Made by a program: the position numbers and the translations under genes. Of a DNA stretch of 64,000 bases, positions 30,557-40,631 are shown one piece after another. The notes under the pieces were generated by a model that saw only the letters and a program-made list of their open reading frames with translations, was not told the origin of the DNA and made no database searches. The number at the start of each line of letters is the position of its first letter. Within the stretch, counting starts at the first letter, position 1. Origin of the DNA: Adiantum capillus-veneris (taxonomy: Eukaryota; Streptophyta; Polypodiopsida; Polypodiales; Pteridaceae); the NCBI GenBank assembly GCA_014529385.2, contig CM043963.1:107512412-107576411 (forward strand), in the 5' to 3' direction.

Positions 30557-33089
30557 ATCATAAGGCAACTCATTTTCAGCTCTATCATGCTACCAAAAAT
30601 CATTTTCAGTCAGGTGGTTGTCCATCCTCATTAGGAGCATCAAAATCATGTCCTACCTCTTCTGGCTCAAGGTTAACCGGCTGATTATCAATTTTAGCTT
30701 GCGGTAATGCATCATGAGGCTCTTTTCCAACATCAATGGGCGGTACGGAAGGCTGAAATCTGACTGTTTTCTTGTCAGCATCAAATTTTGTAGCATTCTT
30801 AAGCAATTTTGCCTCATTGAACACTACATCTCGGCTACGTATTACCTTTCTAAACTGTGGTAACCACACTCTATAGCCCATTTCACTTTCTTCCCCATAA
30901 CCTAGGAAAACTGCTTCAATGGACTTCATATCAAGCTTTGTTCTCAAGTCATTGCGTACATGAACAAAAGCTTCGTAGCCAAATACTCTCAAATGATCAT
31001 AAGAGGCAGGTTTGCCAGACCAAACCTCCTCTGGAATGTCATTTTTCAGCGTACTATAGGAGAGTGATTGCAAATATGAAATGCAATTTTCAATGCCTCC
31101 CCCCAAAACTCTTTGGTAAAGATTAGCAATGGACAACATGCAACGCACTCTCTCGCATAAAGTACGATTATACCTCTCAGCCACACCATTAGAAGATGGA
31201 TTATAAGGGACTGTCAACTCCCTTTTAATCCCATTTTCATCACAAAAACGCTGAAATTCAGCAGATACATTCTCTCCTCCATTATCAGATCTGAGACATT
31301 TAAGCTTAGTACTCTTTTGCGTAGTGACAAAAGCATGAAACTTCTTAAAAGCATTAAAAGTCTTCACTCTTACTTTTCAACAAATGCACCCATCCTTTCC
31401 TAGTACAATCATCAATGAATGTAACAAAATACAATCCATCACCAAAAGACTTAACAGGCATAGTGCATACATCGGAGTGAATAAGATCGAGAGGATTAGC
31501 TTTGCGAGAGACACCAAAGTAATAAGAAGATTTCTTTTGCTTTCCATAAAGACAATCGTTACAAAAATCCAAGTTTTTGCCTTTTACATCAACCCTCTTC
31601 AGAGAGGAAAGCACATCAATACCCTTTTGGCTCATATGGCCGAGTCTCTTATGCCACAATTCCATGTGTGAAGCAACTTCAGCAACAGCAAGAAACTTGC
31701 CAGGCAAAGCTTTGCATCGAATATAGTACAAAGTACCTCTTTTAGACCCTTTTGCAACAAGCATAGAGCCCTTAAGCAACTTCTATGAACCCCCAGCAAA
31801 GATGGCAGTATAACCATGTGCATCTAACTGACCAACAGATAGCAAACTTTTCTTAATGCCTGATATAAACCTGATATCATTCAACACAAGCTCTTGATCA
31901 ATGTTAAGAGCCAAACGCATAGTACCGATTCCCTCAATATTGCAAGCAAAATTATCACCAAGGTACACCTTGTCATAATTGCCTGCAGCATATGTAGCAA
32001 AACACTCCAAAGATGGAGTCACATGGAATGAAGCACCAGAATCCACTATCCATGACTGGGATAGGCCATCATTAGCACTGAGCAATGCATCAATGACATC
32101 TTTCTTCGAGATAAGCATGTCTTCTGCATTAGCTATCACCAAATCTGAGGGGCATGAAGCCGCAACCAAGATTTCCTTAACGTCTGACAACTCCTCAATG
32201 ACCACACTAGAGGGTATATTTGCATTCTCAGCATCCCTAGAGGAATCGCCTGTTGATTTTTCCCCTTTCTTCTCATCTTTCTTCTTCTTATCTTGCGTTT
32301 CCTTCTTCCTTTCCTGCTCTTTCTTGAAATACCTGCAATCGGGTTTCTTGTGACCCTTTCTGCCACATTGATAACAAGTGACATCCTTATCCTTTGTCTT
32401 GCTCTTACTTCTATTTTGAGTCTTGTTGCCCGCATCACGCTTTTGATTACTACCTCTTGCATTGTAGGCAAAACTGCCACCTTCCCCACTAGACTTGCGT
32501 CTAATCTCTTCATTGAGAATAGACCCTCTCACACCATCATACGTGAGGGTGGGACTGTTGCTTAAAGAGAGAACCAAGGTTTCGCAAGTATCTGACAATG
32601 TCATAAGCAAGAAAATAGCTTTCAGCTCATCATCGAATTGCTGAAGCCCACTGTCCTGCAACTGACTCAACACACTTGTAAAAGCACTCAAATGCTCAGA
32701 AGCTGACTTCGAGTCATCAAGTTGCATATTCACCAACTTTCGCATCAAATGCACCTGGATCACAGGCGTAAGCTTTAAGCTTTAGACTTAAGCTTTTCAT
32801 AATTGGACTTAAGCTTTTGCCATATTGCATAAGCAGAGTCCAAACGCTTGATGTCCGTCAAAATGTCATCATTGATAGCCATTTTGATGTAAGCCATAGC
32901 CTTCTTATTCAACCTGGCCCCCTCTTCGTCAGACAAACTTGGTGGCTTATTCTCTTCCAATGCATCTTCACAATCCTTTAAGAAAAGGATACCTTGCATG
33001 CGTTCTTGCTAGAGGTCGAAGCCTTGACCATCGGACCGTTTGATTTCCATCAAACTTTTAGTGTCAGATGCGGAAGAGGAAGAAGACAT
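30557..33089 (-). pseudogene. Copia B gag, protease and integrase, broken
   Basis: The start is the ATG at 33089-33087 (MSSSSSASDT). A TAG at 33011-33009 replaces what in related gag proteins is tryptophan, and a frame change lies near 32770. Downstream are an intact zinc knuckle CYQCGRKGHKKPDC (near 32345-32390), the protease motif SWIVDSGASFH (near 32050), an in-frame stop at 31785-31783, the HKRLGHMSQKG and CNDCLYGK zinc ligands, and the integrase core HSDVC, RSDNGGEN and NGVAERYNR, with a frame change near 31370. The polyprotein is cut at 30557 by gypsy C and resumes at 24083. Confidence 0.85.
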
Positions 33090-33514
33090 TTTAATTCAAC
33101 CACAAGTGTATATACAAGAGAGATGCAATAGGCTGAAAATTTCAGCAAATAGGAGCAACCACAAGACTTTGCATACGATAGACCACAATTTCTTTACATG
33201 AAACTGTTCAAATCTGAAATTTCAGCTGAAAAGTGCAATTTCAAGCACCTATACTCAGCTTTTCACTCAATTTGTCGCGACAAACATCAATACATGTGAT
33301 CCCACAACTTTGGTACACCTGCGTATTGTTGTTTTGATCTGTTATAACTTGTAAATCACCTGTTTTGACCTAAAAACAACCTGTTTTGGATTGTTTTAGT
33401 GACCCGTTCGACTCCGGAATCGAGGGGCTTCGCGATGGAAGCGAAATTGATCGCGAGAGAGCAATTTTAACTTGCTGTCTAGCAGACTGCGCAGGGCTGT
33501 TTTGAAACCTTAGG
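33090..33514 (-). other. Copia B leader
   Basis: Untranslated sequence between the primer-binding site and gag, without an open frame of note. Confidence 0.7.
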
Positions 33515-33526
33515 GCTCTGATACCA
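33515..33526 (-). promoter_or_regulatory. Copia B primer-binding site, initiator tRNA-Met
   Basis: On the minus strand TGGTATCAGAGC follows the LTR end after two bases. Confidence 0.9.
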
Positions 33527-33528
33527 GT

Positions 33529-33806
33529 TGAAAGTGCGAAGCAGAAGGTACCGGTAGGTGCCCGTCGCGATGTAGTGCAGGATTGGGGTAAGAAACAGGA
33601 GGCGGAGTGCAGCAGAGAGGAAGCGCTAGGGATCGAAGCAGGGAGAGAGAGAGAGCTCACGTGTTTGGGGAAAACTCAATAAGTGAGTTTTGGGTTTTCC
33701 CACTTTTATTATAAGTGACTTTAAAAAAATGTGTCCAAGTTCAATATGAACCTGGACAAAGTATAGAAATGTACAAAAAGGGGTTATTTAGGCCTTTAAC
33801 CCAACA
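33529..33806 (-). repeat. Copia B 5' LTR, 278 bp
   Basis: On the minus strand it runs from TGTTGGGTTAAAGG (33806) to TTTCA (33529). It is complete, unlike the 3' copy. Confidence 0.9.
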
Positions 33807-34077
33807 AGGAGAAGACCCAATACACAAAGAGTAGATGATGGAAGTGGGTACCCCCTTGGTCCCATAAATAGGCGCCTAAGGGGAGGTAGGGCAAGGCCTG
33901 ATATAAATCCCCACGACCTATCAGAAAAATGATTTATGGAAATATGCGGCACCCGGACAGAAGTGGGCGGCCGGACCAGGTACAACCTAGACTGTGGGTG
34001 GCCAGCCCGGAGACGTACTAGCCGTACGAGTATGCCCTAGACCTATGAAGCAGCAAAGTGGTGTTGTAAGTCTAACA
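33807..34077 (-). repeat. Copia A 5' LTR remnant
   Basis: Homologous to about 21577-21863. Its left part is missing because copia B inserted here and a later deletion removed the segment. GGGAA follows at 34078-34082. Confidence 0.85.
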
Positions 34078-34082
34078 GGGAA

Positions 34083-34931
34083 TTGTCTCCTACATGGGCA
34101 TTGTAAAAGGGATCATCGGCGCCCTTGGCCATTGACATTTTGTGTTACTGGTGCCATATGTGCCTGCTGGTCGGAAAAACCAGCCATGCCAAAATTGCCC
34201 TGTAGCACCCCAAACTGGCCCGGATAGCACTGAAACCCTTGCTGCATGCAAATATTTCCATACATGGGGTTTGGCATTGTACCTTGCATATCCCCAAACA
34301 CTGTTCCCGGCATATATTGCTGGTTTCTAGGCGCATAACCAGCCATGCTTTGAAACACTGATCCACCCCCAAAATACACTGGATGTACCGTGGGTGGTGG
34401 AAAAACCTGTTGCATAGCTTGGAAATTGGTTCCCTGTCCATTTAATGCAACATGCGGACTTTGAAAGGTGGCTGGCTGAACTGGTAAAGCCTGTGGAATA
34501 GGCGTCCTAACCACCTGTTTGTGGACAGAAGGAACTTGTCTTGGAGCCCCACGTGACTCCGCAACATGAGAGTGCTCCCCGCCCTAGTGGGACGCACAAG
34601 GGACGACCTGGGCTTGAGCCTCAACAGGCTCTATTGCATGAGACCGTTGCCTTGTCTACTGTGGCACTGGCGGCGCTTGCAGATATTCCATAAACCTAGG
34701 ATTCTGCACCAATCGAGAGAACACATTCACAGCAACAACCAACTGTGCCCTGAATGCATTCTCGTCTAGTTACCCAGTCATATACCCTTGACCTTGTGGA
34801 ACATTCAAATCAACAAAAGGTACAGACACAGGTGGCGGTGAACTCTCGCCAACCTCGAACACTGGAGGAATAGCCTGTCTGTCCTGTGAAGAGGAACCCT
34901 CTTCCTTGATGTCGTTTGTCCTGTCAGCCAT
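34083..34931 (-). pseudogene. G1 fragment: N-terminal gag
   Basis: The start codon lies at 34931-34929 (MADRTNDI), matching the gypsy D start. Downstream, AMQQVFPPPTVHP, YFGGGSVFQSMAGYAP and the Met/Gln/Gly-rich stretch match gypsy D residues of the N-terminal domain. Frame changes are present (for example near 34110 and 34520-34790). It stops at the copia A insertion and continues at 21486. Confidence 0.85.
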
Positions 34932-35023
34932 AGTGTGATTCTAAGTTCCTGTGCTCTGTCTTCGCCGCAAACCAACCAAGGTTTACTCTTTTAAGGAAAA
35001 AGTGATTCTGTGATTCTGTCTTG

Positions 35024-35035
35024 GCGATGGAACCA
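35024..35035 (-). promoter_or_regulatory. G1 primer-binding site
   Basis: On the minus strand TGGTTCCATCGCC follows the LTR. It is the same type as in gypsy D and differs from the initiator-Met type. Confidence 0.65.
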
Positions 35036-35723
35036 TGAGACTGGCCAGTAGGGCGGTAGACTTTAGCTTTCACCTGATTCTTTACTTGAAAAACTTTACT
35101 TGAACTTTACGACATAGAGGAACTTCAGGAATACATGTGACTAGAATAAACACTTCAAACAAACCACGGCCTGGCAGCTAGAGCGCTACCAAGCAGACAA
35201 CGACACCCTGTAGGCCCCAAAGACTAGTGCCCCTTTCGGTATTTCTTTATTCTTATAAAACTTGGAAGAAAACCTGCAAGTTCCTACGAGCTGTCCCGCT
35301 TTTACCGGGCTGAAAATGGTCTACTCTAGCCCGATTTCGGCCGCATAACCGTAGTAGGAGGCTTCACAGATAAAATCCCCATGCCAAAGGTGACTTTCCC
35401 GGCGCATACGGACACTTTCCCAAACCTGGCGAGAATCTGCAGCACACTGAACTATCTGTTTTCTGCCCTAAAAATGCACCAGGCCGCCTGTACAGTGATC
35501 CCAACGCTTCCCCGAAGCTCTTGGGAGTATTAGGGATCATTCAGGGCCAAAACCCTAAACTTGCAAAAATACGCAGCAGGCTGTATTTTTCTGTTTTGGG
35601 CTCCGTTTCGCGTGCCGGTCGCATCCATAGCAAGCCCTCGAGCTCGTGCACTTGTAGGGCTACTTGCCCTTTGAATCGGACGAGAAATCTCTCTGAATTC
35701 ACCCGTACCTGTGGGGGATTAGC
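35036..35723 (-). repeat. G1 5' LTR, 3' part only
   Basis: Aligned with gypsy D LTR from about D position 11540 to its end, including the conserved box (minus strand, about 35216-35254). Similarity stops after GGGGGATTAGC at 35723, so the outer half is missing or replaced. Confidence 0.75.
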
Positions 35724-35788
35724 AACAATATTTCCAAGTCGTGGGGTATCAGCAGATAAGTAGCTCATTTTTGAGAGCTCCCTATATA

Positions 35789-35822
<34 letters not shown>

Positions 35823-36169
35823 TCTTACTTTTGAGTAAAGCAGTCAACGTTTGGAGCACGCACTCTCTCTAGCGCACGTGTGCAAATTCCTCTCCAGCGT
35901 TTTCCTCTCTCTGGTGTTTTTGCCTAGCAACTGCACTTCCTCTCTCTAGCGCTTCATCTCCCCTCTGCTCCCCCTCCCCCATTTGCAGGTTCACCCGTAG
36001 ATTGGCTACCCGTGCCCGTTCGGTGGGTGGTATGCGATAGGATGTTGACTCCGTGGAGATCTGTCGCGGTAGATCTGAGATCCATTGGCTGCCCGGTCCC
36101 GGAGGAGGTTTACTCGCGATTGTAGATAATATCATCACCCGATTCACCCTTTTCTAGTGCACCTTTGAC
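35724..36169. other. Unassigned flank with C30 run
   Basis: A TATATATG is followed by 30 C at 35791-35820. The remainder is pyrimidine-rich with recurring CTCTCTCTAGCGC. No gene is recognised. Confidence 0.5.
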
Positions 36170-36424
36170 ATAAACCTCCCACGTGCCCCTACCTATATAG
36201 GGGTCAGACGTGGAGGTAAGGCAAATCATCCAACAACCCTACAAAAATAAATAGGGGTGCCTAGAAAATAAATGTGCCAGAATGGGCACTTGACATAAAA
36301 TGGGCAGCCTCTCCAAAAGTGGGTGGCCATGGACAAAGATGCAACCTAAATGCTTTCTAGTGAGCTGTTCAAGTATGCCCTAGACCAAGGTGAAGCAGCT
36401 GGAGTACTGAATACTCTTTAACAC
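36170..36424 (-). repeat. Diverged LTR related to copia A
   Basis: Shares ordered phrases with the copia A LTR (TAGGGG(T)GCC, AAAAGTGGGTG, TGCAACCTA, AAGTATGCCCTAGACC) and ends TTTAACA, giving TGTTAAAG on the minus strand. It is probably an old solo LTR; no target duplication was identified. Confidence 0.4.
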
Positions 36425-39400
36425 ATTCCGTGCCACTAGAACTCGCTTGACCAAGGATGACCCAAGAGAATAGTTGGATCCAGCCAACTTGTCCTCATTA
36501 GGGATTACAAAATTACAAAAAACGTCACAATATTTTTGCACTAGTTTGCTAAATTTGGACTCTCCTTACGTCCACAAGATGTCATACATACTCCACATCT
36601 AACTAGAGGGTAGAGACCACTTTAGAAGTGCCTAGAGCTTCAGGCGACCGATCTAGACCTGAGTGTGTAGCTAGAGCATTTGGACCTGAAAAAAACTTGA
36701 ATCGTGTATGTGAGCACCGATGCACTACAAGACGCTTTTTATACCAAACATTGGGAAGCAACGGTGACGTGATGAAGTTGACAGTAGACAAGGAGGCAGT
36801 CTACAACAAAGAAGCGGTGCTGTTACTGTAGCTAGAGAAGATCAGTGTATAAGTGGCCAAATTCTGGAGCCCTTGCATAAGGTTACATACATGAAATATC
36901 TAAGATTTTTGGCAAACATTGTAAGGCACTACCTTACTGCCTCCTTCCAGATCAAAAAAGACTTCCAGTTGTGAGGTCTGCCACCTGGCTATCTGCCTTG
37001 ATTGATGGTTTTGTCAAATAGATGATAACTGCAATTCCCTAGCAAGATCTTTCACAATGTACTGTAACTTCAGGGTCAGTTTCAAAATTCAAAAGGATGT
37101 GTTTTGAACTGATATAGGAGTGACGTCATCCTTTATGCTGCTAGCAGGGTTTACTATAAGGTATGGCTGTTGAGTTTAAGAATATTGAGACGAGAATTAT
37201 GCTTATTTAACGTCAAGGAGGTTTACCATAAGGTTTACTGTAAGGTATAGCAGGGTATACTGTAAGGTATGGTCGTTGAGTTCAAGAATATTGAGAGGAG
37301 AGTTATGCTTATTTAACATCAAGGAGGTTTACTGTAAGGTCTAGCCATTAAGTTTACAAAGAGCATGACTGTTTTCCTTCTTTTTCATCCATTTTTCAGT
37401 TGTTTCTGGAGGCTATGAACTCGTACTCTTTATTCTGACTGTGCTTTGGATTGATATGCAATTTTATGTTATCACATTATCAATAGCGCCAACTGTGCAG
37501 GTCAGATGTGAAGTTCATTGACAGGTTCTTGAGAGCGCCTCCTTGGAATGGTTGTTTTCTATGTTGGAGCTTGCACTCGTTTTCATCGTCTTGTCGTGGA
37601 ATCTCAGTGAGTGCCGATTCTCTCTTCTTAGATGTGCTTTTCATGGTATTATTGTCTTGAGGTTCACTTTCATCGTGTGAATGATTTGTTTTTGAAAATT
37701 CTCACACGTCTTTGTCCTTGTATCTCTATTTATTGTCTTAAGGAAAACAATGTGTACAAGGAAGTGTATAAAAAATCCAACAGGTGCATTCGAATCACAT
37801 CTGCTAGGGTCGTCCCTTGCTTCTTCATATTTGGCCACCATGCCCTCGTGTTCGCCTAATTTTGTTCCGGGGTGGCCCTTGATTTTTCCATTGGTGTTTC
37901 AGCCTCGTCTATCAGGCTTGATTCTAAGGTGGTTACGTATTCCTGGGCATGATGTGCTGGGACATACATTGTCACCCTGGCAGTGGGTTTTGGGCTAGGA
38001 TTTGTAATCATGAGGTCTACAACATGTGCCTTTGAGGTAATTGTTTCATGGGATCTTTGCTGCATGAGCATATCAACACTTTGTATCACCCTCTGGAGTG
38101 AGCACTTCCCAGCACTCTAAGCCCCAAGTTGGAATGAGCAGATTATTGCTTGCAGTGCCAACTTTGTCAAACGAGACAAAACTTACAAATATGTGGGTGT
38201 TCATGCTCCTTAAATGTTTAAAAAAAAGTCAAAGAATCAATATAGAGAATATAGGAAGGGGATAATTAGCATCACTGCAACTCTACCAAGTTAACGTGTG
38301 ACAAGAATGTAAGTCATAAATACATCATATTTCTAGATGGCTCTAGGTGTGGATGGAGGAGAAAATCAATAAAGGGATAGGAGCCATGAAGCTACTTTTG
38401 TCAACTCCATGTTATATCGGTGGCAATTATGGATTTCCGTACTCTGAGCCTGGTGGAATCACAGTAAACAAGGCCCTCTAGGGCAGTGTGACATGCTTTT
38501 CATACTTGGTGCTTTTTGATGGCTTTGTGTACTTAAGTCAACATTTTGAGTCAGTGTGGCAGCCTTATAAGGAAGCCTGATCAAAATGGGTGGAATCTGA
38601 ACGGGCTGCGGGCCTTGGCTATGTGCTTATAATATTATTTCATGTATCTGTGCCTTTGTAAGGATCATGACTATTCTGAACACATAATAGGTTTGCCTTG
38701 GAAAAGTTTGCAAGACCTATAGAAGTGAAACTGGACTTAGATATAGTCTGAGAGCAAGGTTTTTGAGTCATTGAAGGAAAAAAATGCAAGTGAAATAGTA
38801 GTCTTATAAACTCTTTGGACTAGTTTCATAATTACTACCGTCCTCGGTGCCATCTGCTGAATCCCACCTTTGGCCTGTGTACGGTTGGTCTTTATTGATC
38901 ATTCTTGAAGGGACCTGGTAATTTTCAAGGTATCAAAAATCCATATGTAGTGCATGTCACTGGTGTGTCTCCAGGGCCCAGGTCCTCTTTTTTTTCTTTA
39001 AGTGTTTTCTTTGTACTTCTAGGAACTTTGACATTGATTTACTGTCTTAGCTGCTAAATTACTCCTGCCCACTGGTCCAAAAAGCTGGGATGGCAATTTC
39101 ACGCTTTGAATCGTGGCTGTATCTTTAGATAAATGGTGCAGTCTGACCCTTTTCATGTGCTTTGCTGTTTTAGGCTATTAATTTAAAAATGTCCATATAA
39201 CTTTGGCTTCTCGGCTAAAGATGACTCCAAAATAGGCCATGTTTTTCCTAGAATTCTATCTCAATCGCATTACAAAAGCATTTCCATCTGTAATATGAAC
39301 TTCTTTGTGGATTTGGGGATAGACACCTAGATGTACTTCCATTGAGTTTACTAGCGACATTTGTAATCTGTAATATTTCTGTTTGCACCAAAGACCGTGG

Positions 39401-40088
39401 TTTATGGACTGTTTGTCAAGGTTCACACGTGGCATTTTGTGTGCCCATGTTTTGGGACACCTACAGGGACTATCGTCAATTTGCTATCCATGTTGGTGAT
39501 CATTGTTCTGTGATGTCATGAAAGTGCGAAAGACCAACTCATCGCCTTTTTGTGATTTTTGGCAATTCTATGTCCATGAGAGTATCCATTGCTGTCGTGT
39601 TGTTAATGCGTGTGCAAGAGAATCAGTAGCAGCAAAGGATCCTCCGGGGCTTGTCCATTAGAGTATTTGTGGTGTTTCTTAGTGATAGCAATGGCGGAGA
39701 TCGTATGAACCCCCAGCTACTTTGTGCATGTCTTTAGGGAACGACTTTGGCTTGTGAAATTTGGCCAGTTCTTCAGCATCTTTTCATATGAATCAAAGGA
39801 AAACTATCGACAGTGTGATATGTGCATTGGGCCTCAATGGCTGGAGATTCAATCTGGATAGAGAATATCTGATACAGGTCAAAACTTCAGAATATCTCCC
39901 TCTTTCCCCCTATCTTAGAAAAGAACTATCACTTTGTTGTGGGCATAGATAGCCTTCTTCAGAAGACGTTGAACTTCCTATTTACAAGTTTTTGAGTCCC
40001 TTCATCCATTTTTTTCAGTCATTATTTAAAACTTGTAGATATACACTATAATTTAACCTAAGCAACATTTTATGGCCTCGATCCAGTG
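36425..40088 (+). other. Repeat-poor stretch, possible host-gene intron or upstream DNA
   Basis: No transposon protein is recognised over about 3.6 kb. The base composition and T-rich texture fit plant intron DNA, and it directly precedes the exon candidate at 40089. Short open frames (for example near 39761-39950) are not recognised. Confidence 0.4.
37147..37350. repeat. Two-unit tandem repeat, period about 106 bp
   Basis: AAGGTATGG(C/T) then GTTGAGTT, AAGAATATTGAGA and ATTTAAC(G/A)TCAAGGAGGTTTA recur at 37157 and 37263. Confidence 0.75.
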
Positions 40089-40278
40089 GAGTATATGTGG
40101 TTTAAATAGAAGAGGCAGTCAAATGCCTTCTGCCTTAGAAAAGGACAGGCATCAAAATGGAAGCTGGCAAGTGCATGCGTATGGAGATGAACTCATGTCT
40201 CAAGCAGAGGCTGTTGTTCTTGGAACGGCTACATCAGAACCAGAGTACAAGGCAATTCCAGACTTAGATTACTTACAG
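40089..40278 (+). CDS. Probable host-gene exon (plant Rossmann/DprA-like family, tentative)
   Basis: The frame reads SWQVHAYGDELMSQAEAVV and then PEYKAIPDLDYLQ and ends exactly at CAG followed by GTATGT, a canonical plant splice donor (40279). It reads like real coding sequence and matches my memory of a conserved N-terminal block in plant, probably plastid-targeted, proteins annotated as DNA recombination-mediator A (DprA/Smf)-like. The left boundary is uncertain: AG acceptors are possible before 40089, 40112 or 40121. The next exon is not seen before a LINE begins at about 40632, so the gene is either cut off or has a very long transposon-filled intron. Family naming is from memory only. 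Confidence 0.5.
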
Positions 40279-40631
40279 GTATGTTTCGAAGTCCAAGAGA
40301 TGTTTTCAACTAAGTTTTTGGTTGAATTTATGCTGTACCTGCCACATGTTCATATGGTCGATCTATTGGTGCATGTTGATTGGTGCGCACATTTAGCATG
40401 CATTCTTGGCTGTTGTTTTGATGAATGAATAGTGGGATGTAACAGTAACAATGGCTCATGAGTACTGGACTTGGAACCTGAAAATAGGAAATTTTATGCA
40501 CACTAGGTGCACAACAAGAAAATGATATCAATCATCTTTGGTTGCAAATGATACTAGCTTCAAGACTTTATGCGCATGTTACATACTAGTACTTCCATTT
40601 TTTCAAGAATCAAAAGTTCTTACTGACTGCG
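40279..40631 (+). other. Presumed intron start after the host exon
   Basis: Begins GTATGT. No coding continuation is seen before the LINE. Confidence 0.4.

Larger units (their letters stand above)
22218..33806 (-). mobile_element. Copia B: Ty1/copia element nested in the copia A LTR
   Basis: A minus-strand copia element with 5' LTR 33529-33806, primer site 33515-33526, broken gag-protease-integrase (33089-30557), RT-RNase H (24083-22436), polypurine tract 22401-22411 and 3' LTR 22218-22400. Gypsy C (24089-30551) splits it between integrase and RT. The 3' LTR lacks about 85 bp at its left edge, matching the deletion that removed most of copia A. Family features, including the polypurine tract AAGTGGGAGGT and TGTTGGG start, resemble COP1. 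Confidence 0.9.
21492..34077 (-). mobile_element. Copia A: LTR element inserted in G1 gag, mostly deleted
   Basis: A left LTR copy (21492-21863) and a partial right copy (33807-34077) share sequence and are flanked by GGGAA on both sides. The element runs on the minus strand: its LTR starts TGTTAGACTTAC and is preceded by the purine tract CTGAGAGGGGG at 21864-21874. Only about 350 bp of internal sequence remain. The rest was lost in a deletion that also removed part of copia B. Confidence 0.8.
10286..35723 (-). mobile_element. G1: old Ty3/gypsy element split into three by later insertions
   Basis: Three minus-strand pieces read as one gypsy element once later insertions are removed. Right piece: LTR part, primer site and gag start (34078-35723). 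Middle piece: gag end, zinc knuckle, protease and RT start (19453-21491). Left piece: RT end and RNase H (10286-10751). The joins are exact at the 5-bp target duplications of copia A (GGGAA) and gypsy D (CCTAT). Integrase, chromodomain and 3' LTR are missing beyond 10286. Its proteins resemble those of gypsy D closely, so G1 is an older relative of D. Confidence 0.85.

Noticed and set aside
37632-38089. Overlapping plus and minus frames of 66-82 codons as host exons
   Set aside because: No recognisable protein family and no consistent splice borders; kept only as possible intron DNA.
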